Shown: positions 1-5,561, counted from the stretch's first letter. The stretch: DNA of 6,362 nucleotides from Phycisphaerae bacterium (GCA_022842805.1 JALHOX010000098.1:5441-11802), one strand, 5' to 3'. Translations and numbers: made by a program. Notes: generated by a model from the letters alone, not told the origin.

Positions 1-1962
1 CCGGTCTCGATCTTTGACAGCAGCGCCTCCGCGAGTCGCGCCGCGGCGCTCGAGATCGCGACGCTCATCCGCGCCCAGGCCGCGAAGGGCCAGAAGGCCG
101 TCCTCGGCCTCGCCACCGGCTCTACGCCGACCGGCGTTTATGACGAACTGGTGCGCATGCACCGCGAAGAGAAGCTCTCCTTCGCCAATGTCGTCACCTT
201 TAATCTCGACGAATACTTCCCCATGCCGCCCGACGCCTTTCAAAGCTATCGGCGGTTCATGAATGAGCATCTCTTCGATCTGGTCGACATCCCCAAGAAC
301 CAGACGCACGTGCCCGACGGCACCGTCGCATCGGACAAGCTGACGCAGGCCTGCGCCGACTACGAGCAGCGCATCAAAGAGGCCGGCGGAATCCAACTCC
401 AACTGCTCGGCATCGGCCGCACCGGCCACATCGGCTTCAATGAGCCCGGCTCGCCCCGCGCCAGCCGCACGCGCCTGATCACGCTCGACAAAGTGACGCG
501 GCTCGACGCCGCCAGCGATTTCTTCGGCGAGTGGAACGTGCCCAAGCAGGCCGTGACGATGGGCGTCGGCACGATCCTCGACGCGAAGCGCGTGCTGCTG
601 CTGGCCTTTGGCGAAGGCAAGGCCAAGATCATTCGCGAAGCGCTCGAGGGCGAGGTGACGCAGAGCATCGCCGCCAGCTTTTTGCAGGAACACCCGGCCG
701 CGACCTTCCTGCTCGATTCCGCCGCCGCCAGCGAGCTGACGCCGGTGAAGACGCCGTGGCTGCTCGGGCCGCTGGCGGAGTTCGGCCTGCAGTGGGACGA
801 CGCGACGACCAAGCGGGCGGTGATGTGGCTTGCGGACAAGGTCCGCAAGCCGATCCTGAAGCTCGTGGGCGAGGACTACAACGAGCACGGCCTGCAGGAG
901 CTGCTGAGTGCCCGCGGCTCGGCCTACAACGTCAACATCACCGTCTTCAAGCAACTGCAAAACACGATTACCGGCTGGCCCGGCGGGAAGAAGGACCGAC
1001 CGAGGCTCGACGGCTCGGCGGATCCCTTCCCGAAGCGGATCGTGGTCTTCAGCCCGCACCCCGACGACGACGTGATCTCGATGGGCGGCACGTTCATCCG
1101 CCTCTGCGATCAGGGCCACGATGTGCATGTTGCCTATCAGACCTCGGGCAACATCGCGGTGTGGGACGAGGAGGCGCTGCGGCACTGCGATTTTGTGAGC
1201 GAGTTCGCCCGCGCTTTTGAGATCAAGAGCGACAAAGTCGACGGGCTGATCGCCGAGGTGCAGCGCTTCATCGGCTCGAAGGCCGCGGGCGCGATCGACA
1301 TCGCGGCGCTGCAGACGATCAAGGGACTCATCCGCCGCACCGAGGCCCGCGCCGCCGCCCGCTACTCGGGCGTGAAGCCGAGCAACATTCACTTCCTCGA
1401 CATGCCCTTTTACGAAACCGGCCGCGTCCGTAAGAAGCCGCTGGGCGAGGAAGACATCGCGATCATCGTGAAGCTGCTCGAGACGGTGAAGCCGCATCAG
1501 ATTTACGCGGCGGGCGACCTGAGCGACCCGCACGGCACCCACCGCGTCTGCCTGGCGGCGATCGAGCAGGCCGTGCTGCGGCTTCGCGAAAAGCAGGCCT
1601 GGATTCGCGAGTGCGCGGTGTGGTATTACCGCGGCGCGTGGCAGGAATGGGAGCCGCACGAAATCGAAATGGCCGTCCCGCTCAGCCCCGACGAGGTGGA
1701 GCGCAAGCGGATGGCGATCTTCAAACACGAATCGCAGAAGGACAAAGCGCTCTTCCCCGGTCCATGGGACATGCGCGAATTCTGGAAGCGCGCTGAAGAC
1801 CGCAATCGCGAGACCGCCGCGAAGTACGACCGCCTCGGCTTGCCGGAGTATGAGGCGATCGAGGCCTTCGTCCGCTGGGATCCGGCCAAGGGCGCGGCCC
1901 ATGCCGGCAAGGCGGCAAGAGTCGAGCCGCTGCGGCGGATTGGGCCGGGTGCGGCGAAGTAG
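1..1962 (+). CDS. nagB: Glucosamine-6-phosphate deaminase-like protein fused to a PIG-L/LmbE deacetylase domain (5' truncated)
   Basis: The frame is open from the first base, so the true start lies upstream; 653 residues are visible. NagB enzymes convert glucosamine-6-phosphate to fructose-6-phosphate plus ammonia in the cytoplasm. Numbering from the window's first codon, residues 1-247 align with E. coli NagB almost without gaps: the ATGSTPTG phosphate loop (38-45), FNLDEYF with the proton-abstracting Asp70 (E. coli Asp72), and GIGRTGHIGFNEP (137-149) with His143 and Glu148. E. coli Asp141 is Thr here. Residues 250-335 are a linker region typical of the long form. Residues 346 to about 530 are a PIG-L zinc deacetylase domain: HPDDD at 353-357 supplies likely ligands His353 and Asp356 and base Asp355, and DPHGTH (509-514) the distal histidines. 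From memory, the 663-residue Bacteroides long NagB-like proteins have the same architecture. About 25 residues at the C-terminus extend beyond that family's usual end. The identity of the fold is very likely; the activity of each domain is inferred. Confidence 0.92.
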   Translation, partial: PVSIFDSSASASRAAALEIATLIRAQAAKGQKAVLGLATGSTPTGVYDELVRMHREEKLSFANVVTFNLDEYFPMPPDAFQSYRRFMNEHLFDLVDIPKNQTHVPDGTVASDKLTQACADYEQRIKEAGGIQLQLLGIGRTGHIGFNEPGSPRASRTRLITLDKVTRLDAASDFFGEWNVPKQAVTMGVGTILDAKRVLLLAFGEGKAKIIREALEGEVTQSIAASFLQEHPAATFLLDSAAASELTPVKTPWLLGPLAEFGLQWDDATTKRAVMWLADKVRKPILKLVGEDYNEHGLQELLSARGSAYNVNITVFKQLQNTITGWPGGKKDRPRLDGSADPFPKRIVVFSPHPDDDVISMGGTFIRLCDQGHDVHVAYQTSGNIAVWDEEALRHCDFVSEFARAFEIKSDKVDGLIAEVQRFIGSKAAGAIDIAALQTIKGLIRRTEARAAARYSGVKPSNIHFLDMPFYETGRVRKKPLGEEDIAIIVKLLETVKPHQIYAAGDLSDPHGTHRVCLAAIEQAVLRLREKQAWIRECAVWYYRGAWQEWEPHEIEMAVPLSPDEVERKRMAIFKHESQKDKALFPGPWDMREFWKRAEDRNRETAAKYDRLGLPEYEAIEAFVRWDPAKGAAHAGKAARVEPLRRIGPGAAK

Positions 1963-1965
1963 CTT

Positions 1966-2009
1966 GGTGGCATGTTGTTGATGCACCCAGCGTCAGCATG
2001 CGATGGGTG
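1966..2009 (+). other. Two overlapping, mutually exclusive hairpins just after the nagB-like stop codon
   Basis: The left hairpin pairs GGTGGCAT (1966-1973, one bulged G) with ATGCACC (1981-1987) around a GTTGTTG loop. The right hairpin pairs CACCCA (1984-1989) with TGGGTG (2004-2009) around a 14-base loop. Both use the CACC at 1984-1987, so only one can form at a time. No T-run follows either, so they do not make a standard intrinsic terminator. They could protect the 3' end of the mRNA, or be chance pairing in GC-rich DNA. Confidence 0.35.
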
Positions 2010-2079
2010 AGCCGGCGCGAACATCAAGTCGGCGCCGAGTGTCACGTTCGCGCGTTGCGCCCTTGAAGCTGGAGAAAGT

Positions 2080-2093
2080 CCGGCTGAAGCCGG
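2080..2093. repeat. TGAA-loop hairpin repeat, copy A
   Basis: CCGGC (2080-2084) and GCCGG (2089-2093) form a perfect 5-bp stem closed by a TGAA tetraloop. A second copy with the same loop and core lies 85 bases downstream at 2165-2180. Short hairpins built on a GGCTGAAGCC core resemble REP-type elements found between genes in many bacterial genomes; that relation is inference from form only. Confidence 0.5.
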
Positions 2094-2164
2094 CTGGAAC
2101 TATCGCGCGAAATAATCGTTGGGGGGCGCTGCGAACCACCAGGCGAAGCGGGTGGCAAACACCG

Positions 2165-2180
2165 GTCGGCTGAAGCCGAC
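2165..2180. repeat. TGAA-loop hairpin repeat, copy B
   Basis: GTCGGC (2165-2170) and GCCGAC (2175-2180) form a perfect 6-bp stem closed by the same TGAA loop as copy A. The outer pair differs between copies (C-G in A at 2080/2093, T-A here at 2166/2179), and both sides of the stem change together. Such paired change is what selection on the folded form would give, though a single example is weak evidence. Confidence 0.5.
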
Positions 2181-2252
2181 TCTCGTGCGCGGCGGACCTG
2201 AAGTCGTTTTTCTTGCGCCACGAAAATGGTTTTTCGCCAGCCTTGGCCGCTC

Positions 2253-2284
2253 TGCCGCCGACCTGCGCGAAAAAATCGGCGGCA
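2253..2284. repeat. Perfect 9-bp inverted repeat with 14-base loop
   Basis: TGCCGCCGA (2253-2261) is the exact reverse complement of TCGGCGGCA (2276-2284). The loop contains a run of six A. No T-run follows on the plus strand, so it does not look like an intrinsic terminator for nagB. It ends 20 bases before a candidate -10 box and could be a protein binding site or part of the same repetitive element as the TGAA-loop hairpins. Confidence 0.5.
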
Positions 2285-2304
2285 TTTCGGTATCGCATCT
2301 GAGG

Positions 2305-2310
2305 TATGAT
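2305..2310 (+). promoter_or_regulatory. Candidate -10 box for the dockerin protein gene
   Basis: TATGAT matches five of six positions of the sigma-70 -10 consensus and is an AT-rich island 32 bases before the start codon. I find no good -35 hexamer at 16-18 bases upstream. If it is used, transcription would start around 2317, inside the hairpin at 2313-2334, so promoter and hairpin cannot both work as drawn. Confidence 0.3.
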
Positions 2311-2312
2311 GA

Positions 2313-2336
2313 CTCGTGTCGGCGGGGACACGGGAG
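2313..2336 (+). promoter_or_regulatory. Shine-Dalgarno site overlapped by a hairpin
   Basis: GGGAG (2332-2336) lies 6 bases before the ATG at 2343 and is the likely ribosome binding site; it decides the start. CGTGTC (2315-2320) pairs perfectly with GACACG (2327-2332) around a GGCGGG loop, and the stem can extend to 2313/2334 through one G-U pair. The 3' arm therefore covers the first three bases of the binding site, which could limit translation if the transcript begins far enough upstream. Confidence 0.45.
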
Positions 2337-2342
2337 CAGTGC

Positions 2343-4115
2343 ATGCACGTCGAGCGTCTCGCGGTTCGTTACATCGTCGCCGGTACAGCAACGCTGATCT
2401 GTCTCGCGTTACTGTCACCCCCTGCTCTCGGTCAATCCGACAACTGCGTCGACGCCACCCGCGTCGCGCCGGGCACTTACTTTGGTTCCACCGCCGGCGC
2501 GAACGCCGACGGGTTGGTCGGCTGTGTCAGCAATTCCGCGAGTCCCGACGTTTGGTTCGTATACACCGCGACCAGCGACTGCAGCCTCCGGCTCACCACC
2601 TGTGGAAGCGAGTGGGACACCGTGCTCTCGCTGCACAGCGGATGCCCGGGCATGGCGGCGAATCAGCTCAACTGCAATGACGATGCCTGCGGCTATCAAT
2701 CGATCATCGTCACGCCGGTGACCGCCGGCAATTCGTACTACATCCGCATCGGGGGCTGGCTGGGCGCGAACGGCCCGTTTCAACTGAACGTTTCCTGCGA
2801 CGTGCCCCAGCCGCCGACCGGGGCCGATGTGCTCGTCGGCGAGCTGAGCTCCATGGTGCAGTTCGGCCGCGTCGGCGACACCGTCGGTTGCGCGATCGAC
2901 AGCCCGCTTTGCAACGCCGGCGACGCCCCATTTGACTGGTACCCCAACCCCGACCCGCGCCACCCCTTCATGATCTTCAACATGTACCGATTCAAGGCCG
3001 GTCGCTTTGAGCAGATCGGCGGCTCCTGGGTCAAGCACGGCTGGTCCGCGTCGCAGGACAACGCGTGCGGCCTCGGATGTCAGCCGAACCCGAACAATCT
3101 GCGACTGGGCGTGGGCTGCTCCGACATCTACTCCGCCGCCGCCAACGCAGGACAAACCACACTTGGTCCGCGGCACGAAATCGATCCCCTCAACGGTTCA
3201 TTCAACTTCGCCGGCTCGCATTTCGATACTCAGCCCGGCGGCCACACGCCGATCTCTCACCGGCTGCAGCTGCGCGACGCGGACATCGACCCGGCCCAGA
3301 ACGCCGGCGCGACCTACTTTGGCGAAGTCTTCATCACCGGTCACGACGATTACGACCACATGAACAGCATCGCCCGCGAGCCGGTGACGATCTCCGGCGC
3401 GCCCGGCGGAACCTGGACCTTCAACATGAGCGGCTCGGGCACGCTGCTCGGCCCGGCCATCGAATCGTGGCCCGGCGCCACCCGGACCACGATCCACGCC
3501 GACCCCGACGACATCGGCCAATGCATCCTCGGCGTCACGGTCAACAATAACGGCGACGGCACGTGGCACTACGAATACGGCCTGTACAACCACGATTTGT
3601 CGCGTGCGATTCGCTCGTTCTCGATTCCGGTGCCGATGAACGCCGGCGTGAGCAACATCGGCTTCTCCGCCGTTCGATCGCACGACGAGCCCTTCAGCAA
3701 CGATCCGTGGACCGCCACGCACGCGGGCGGCGTTCTCCGCTGGAGCACGAGCCCGTGGGGCAGCATCCCAACCGGCAATCCGCTGCGCTGGGGCACGCTC
3801 TACAACTTCCGCTTCGACGCCGCTGCGCCGCCCTCCACGGTCACCGCGGCGCTCGATCTCTGGCAGCCCGGCGACCCGGCCCAACTCAACGGCCAGACTC
3901 AGGGACCCGTTCCGCTGGGGATTCCGGGAGATCTGAACTGCGACGGACTCGTCACGGTCGGCGACATCGCGGGCTTTGTGCTCGCACTCACAAACCCGGC
4001 GCAATACGCGATCGAATTTCCGAGCTGCGACATCAATCGCGCGGACGTAAACGGCGACAGCGTCGTTTCGGTTGGCGATATCGGCCCGTTCGTCGGGCTG
4101 TTGACCGGGCGCTGA
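2343..4115 (+). CDS. Secreted modular protein with PPC-like domain, uncharacterised central module and C-terminal dockerin
   Basis: The 590-residue product begins at ATG 2343. This start places a signal peptide at the N-terminus (basic residues, hydrophobic core about 10-24, cleavage likely after ALG at 28-30) and has a good ribosome binding site; the GTG at 2316 would add nine residues before the signal. Residues 33-152 form a cysteine-rich beta-domain with phrases such as WDTVLSLHSGCPG and LNCNDDACG, typical of PPC-like domains in planctomycete exported proteins. Residues about 158-520 form a central module I recall only from uncharacterised planctomycete proteins (FEQIGGSWVKHG, LRLGVGCSDIYSA). 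Residues 529-590 are a dockerin-like pair of EF-hand loops: D530-N532-D534 with D541, and D568-N570-D572 with D579. Cys533 and Cys562 could form a disulfide. The dockerin suggests attachment to a partner or cell-surface scaffold, or simple calcium-stabilised packing. No enzyme motif is evident and the substrate is unknown. Confidence 0.9.
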   Translation: MHVERLAVRYIVAGTATLICLALLSPPALGQSDNCVDATRVAPGTYFGSTAGANADGLVGCVSNSASPDVWFVYTATSDCSLRLTTCGSEWDTVLSLHSGCPGMAANQLNCNDDACGYQSIIVTPVTAGNSYYIRIGGWLGANGPFQLNVSCDVPQPPTGADVLVGELSSMVQFGRVGDTVGCAIDSPLCNAGDAPFDWYPNPDPRHPFMIFNMYRFKAGRFEQIGGSWVKHGWSASQDNACGLGCQPNPNNLRLGVGCSDIYSAAANAGQTTLGPRHEIDPLNGSFNFAGSHFDTQPGGHTPISHRLQLRDADIDPAQNAGATYFGEVFITGHDDYDHMNSIAREPVTISGAPGGTWTFNMSGSGTLLGPAIESWPGATRTTIHADPDDIGQCILGVTVNNNGDGTWHYEYGLYNHDLSRAIRSFSIPVPMNAGVSNIGFSAVRSHDEPFSNDPWTATHAGGVLRWSTSPWGSIPTGNPLRWGTLYNFRFDAAAPPSTVTAALDLWQPGDPAQLNGQTQGPVPLGIPGDLNCDGLVTVGDIAGFVLALTNPAQYAIEFPSCDINRADVNGDSVVSVGDIGPFVGLLTGR

Positions 4116-4128
4116 CGCGCTTTTTGTT
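4107..4128 (+). terminator. Possible intrinsic terminator overlapping the stop codon
   Basis: GCGC (4109-4112) and GCGC (4117-4120) form a 4-bp stem, extendable to 6 bp with two G-U pairs, around a TGAC loop. TTTTTGTT follows at once. The loop contains the TGA stop codon of the dockerin protein gene. The stem is short, so efficiency is doubtful, but the T-run stands out in this GC-rich region and the position, facing a convergent gene 66 bases away, suits a terminator. No matching U-run exists for the opposite strand. Confidence 0.4.
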
Positions 4129-4181
4129 GAGGCGGGCCGCGCCCATGATCGGTCGCATGAGCGCGGCGGCCGTGCGGGCTG

Positions 4182-5246
4182 CTAACGCTCCACGACCAAC
4201 AGCCGATTCGGCGCGATCAATTCCATGCTGTCGATCGTACGACTCGCCGCTCGCGCCCCACTGACCAATTCCGAGGCCTTGTCGAACACGAACACGACAT
4301 TGCCGTTCGAGTCGGCGACGTAGAGCCGATCCTCAGAATCAGTCGTCGCGAACGATGGCTTCGGGGACACGTCCACATCGGTGATCGACAGAGCCACATC
4401 GGGCGTCGCGGCGCCGTCGAGCGATTTCGCCGCGGTGAAGAGCAGCACCTGCCCGAGATCTCGCACGCCGACCCACAGCCGATCCTGCGCATCGATGTCG
4501 ATGCCGATCGTGTTGTCGAAGCCCGCGGTGGAAATCACGCGATCGGGCGTCACATCGCCTTGCAGCGCCGCCGGGTTGTCGAAAGCGAGGATGTCGGACG
4601 TGCCGCCGCGCGCGTCGACCACATAGAGCGACCCATTTGCAAAGCGAATCTGCTCGGCGCTGAACAGCGGCAGGTCTACGCGAAAGGTGCGCACAGGCGC
4701 GATGTCGCCGTTGAACAGCTCCGGCGAAGCAATGTCGAAGACCAGTAGCTCGCCCACGGGGTTGGAGAGATAAAGCAATTCGTTTTCGCGATCGATCGCG
4801 ATTCCGCTCGGGTTGTTGGCGATCAGCGTCGCATCGCCGGAGACGACCCGATCGGGCAGGCGGCTGCCCGTCGCGGTCAGCGGGTTGTTGTAAATCGCGA
4901 TCGAGCCGCCCTTCGCCCCGCTGATCAGGTAGAGCGCCCCGCGGCTATCCAGGGCGGCATCGCGCGGCTGGATCACCGTGCTATTGCTCGACATCAGCTC
5001 GAGCGTCGCGGGCAGACCCACGCCGCTCAGGCTCTGGGCGCTGTCGAAGCCGACGAAACCGGTGTTGGGCCCAAAAACGAACAGCGTCGTCTGCAGATCG
5101 GTTTCGTCGCCGTCGCTTGGCTGCTGCGCCGGTTGGCCCGGAAGCAGATCGCCGTCGGCGGGCGCAACCGGAGGAACGCAACCGCCTGCCATCATCGCCG
5201 CCACGAATGCCGTCCATCCGGCCAAAGTCATATAAAACCAGCGCAT
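4182..5246 (-). CDS. Lipoprotein with predicted six-bladed beta-propeller (NHL-like repeats)
   Basis: The 354-residue protein starts at ATG 5246, supported by a GAGAGGA site upstream. The N-terminus is a lipoprotein signal: one Arg, a hydrophobic stretch and AGGC with the lipidated Cys23; the -3 residue is Ala rather than the usual Leu, a tolerated variant. A Pro/Gln/Asp linker (24-52) follows. The rest divides into six repeats of about 38-52 residues (64-114, 115-166, 167-218, 219-266, 267-316, 317-354), each starting with a strand like LLVFD or VFVFD, then A..L.G...P.R, and later a strand like DRLYVAD. The short last repeat can be completed by LFVFG (55-59), the usual ring closure of a propeller. 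Such proteins often act in binding or protein contact rather than catalysis, and no catalytic motif is visible. It probably sits on a membrane facing the periplasm. It is convergent with the dockerin gene and divergent from the hydrolase gene. The fold is inferred from repeat length and pattern; the ligand is unknown. Confidence 0.88.
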   Translation of the reverse strand: MRWFYMTLAGWTAFVAAMMAGGCVPPVAPADGDLLPGQPAQQPSDGDETDLQTTLFVFGPNTGFVGFDSAQSLSGVGLPATLELMSSNSTVIQPRDAALDSRGALYLISGAKGGSIAIYNNPLTATGSRLPDRVVSGDATLIANNPSGIAIDRENELLYLSNPVGELLVFDIASPELFNGDIAPVRTFRVDLPLFSAEQIRFANGSLYVVDARGGTSDILAFDNPAALQGDVTPDRVISTAGFDNTIGIDIDAQDRLWVGVRDLGQVLLFTAAKSLDGAATPDVALSITDVDVSPKPSFATTDSEDRLYVADSNGNVVFVFDKASELVSGARAASRTIDSMELIAPNRLLVVER

Positions 5247-5255
5247 CGGATACCG

Positions 5256-5262
5256 TCCTCTC
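5256..5262 (-). promoter_or_regulatory. Ribosome binding site of the propeller lipoprotein gene
   Basis: Read on the minus strand, GAGAGGA lies 9 bases before the ATG at 5246. It favours this start over the in-frame ATG five codons later (5231), which would also remove the N-terminal Arg from the signal peptide. Confidence 0.55.
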
Positions 5263-5378
5263 AGCGAAAGTCTTGATCGATTCAGCCTCGCGGCCGCTTG
5301 CCGCTGTCAGGCGCGTTTGCCCCCTTGCGTCGCGCATGAGCGGATGCGAGGGGGGTCGCTTTCAGACGCGGGGATTCC

Positions 5379-5402
5379 CCAAATTTCGCGCCAAATATCG
5401 CG
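5379..5402. repeat. 12-bp tandem direct repeat, possible operator
   Basis: CCAAATTTCGCG (5379-5390) is followed directly by CCAAATATCGCG (5391-5402), 11 of 12 bases identical. The two AT-rich cores are 12 bp apart, a little over one helical turn, so a protein could contact both on nearly the same face. The site lies 133 bases upstream of the lipoprotein start and 160 upstream of the hydrolase start, between divergent genes, which is a usual place for an operator. No regulator gene is in the window. Confidence 0.45.
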
Positions 5403-5465
5403 GCGCGCGGCGGCCGGCCCACCAACCCGGTAAGCGTCGGGCAGCATCCATTCCGGGCATCGGCG

Positions 5466-5471
5466 TTATAA
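5466..5471 (+). promoter_or_regulatory. Candidate -10 box for the hydrolase gene
   Basis: TTATAA, inside the 8-bp palindrome GTTATAAC (5465-5472), is one of the few AT-rich hexamers in the region. Shifting one base gives TATAAC, five of six matches to the -10 consensus. No recognisable -35 box stands at the proper distance. Use of this site would give a leader of about 80 bases. Confidence 0.22.
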
Positions 5472-5550
5472 CTGTGTGGGCCGGACGCGCGGACCGTCGG
5501 CGCATTACCCTCCCCCTGCCGCCGCGCGCTCACAGCCGTTGCATTGTTGC

Positions 5551-5554
5551 AGGG
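5551..5554 (+). promoter_or_regulatory. Ribosome binding site deciding the GTG start of the hydrolase gene
   Basis: AGGG lies 7 bases before the GTG at 5562. The frame stays open further upstream with TTG codons at 5544 and 5547, but those have no comparable site and would put extra residues before the basic signal-peptide start. Confidence 0.45.
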
Positions 5555-5561
5555 CAGGATC

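Larger units (their letters stand above)
1963..2342. other. Non-coding intergenic region rich in short inverted repeats
   Basis: I see no credible gene here. Open frames on either strand lack recognisable protein features and run across palindromic DNA. Besides the elements listed separately, I can see CGGCGC 2013-2018 against GCGCCG 2032-2037, CCACC 2136-2140 against GGTGG 2151-2155, and CGAAAA 2221-2226 against TTTTCG 2231-2236 with a TGGT loop. Stems of 5-6 bp are expected by chance in GC-rich DNA, so only the density and the repeated TGAA-loop element are notable. The region must hold the 3' end of the nagB-like transcript and the promoter of the dockerin protein gene. Confidence 0.7.
5247..5561. 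other. Divergent intergenic region between the lipoprotein and hydrolase genes
   Basis: These 315 bases separate two genes that point away from each other, so both promoters should lie here. I find no gene. Visible elements are the 12-bp tandem repeat at 5379-5402, a small GGGG-ATT-CCCC hairpin at 5370-5380, CGCGCC 5387-5392 against GGCGCG 5402-5407, and an AT-rich TTATAA at 5466-5471. I could not identify a convincing -35/-10 pair for the minus-strand gene. Confidence 0.65.

Noticed and set aside
151..153. GTG at 151 as the start of the nagB-like gene
   Set aside because: The frame upstream to base 1 encodes the conserved NagB N-terminus including the ATGSTPTG phosphate loop, so the gene is truncated by the window edge, not started here.
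531..1220. 229-codon open frame in another plus frame within the nagB-like gene
   Set aside because: It is Arg/Gly/Ala-rich, lies fully inside the well-supported NagB/PIG-L frame and has no motif.
2316..2342. GTG at 2316 as the start of the dockerin protein
   Set aside because: It would add nine polar residues before the signal peptide and lies inside a hairpin arm; ATG 2343 has a properly spaced GGGAG.
2119..2397. 92-codon plus-strand open frame starting at TTG in the first intergenic region
   Set aside because: No ribosome binding site is evident, it translates through the hairpin repeats and overlaps the signal peptide region of the next gene in another frame.
1993..2418. Minus-strand open frames of 80-141 codons over the first intergenic region
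   Set aside because: They run through inverted repeats and the start of the dockerin gene, are Arg-rich and show no protein feature.
2415..3176. 253-codon open frame on the minus strand
   Set aside because: It lies opposite the dockerin protein gene, has a Val/Gly/Arg/Ala-biased composition typical of antisense frames in GC-rich DNA, and shows no domain. The plus-strand protein has a signal peptide and recognisable domains.
3198..4004. 268-codon open frame on the minus strand
   Set aside because: Also antisense to the dockerin protein gene, with Arg/Val/Ala-rich low-complexity composition and no recognisable motif.
4116..4181. Terminator for the minus-strand lipoprotein gene
   Set aside because: GGCG/CGCC pairing at 4131-4143 exists, but the minus strand reads A-rich after it with no U-run, so an intrinsic terminator is not supported.
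5290..5297. GCGGCCGC palindrome in the divergent intergenic region
   Set aside because: An 8-bp GC palindrome is expected by chance in DNA of this composition and nothing around it supports a role.
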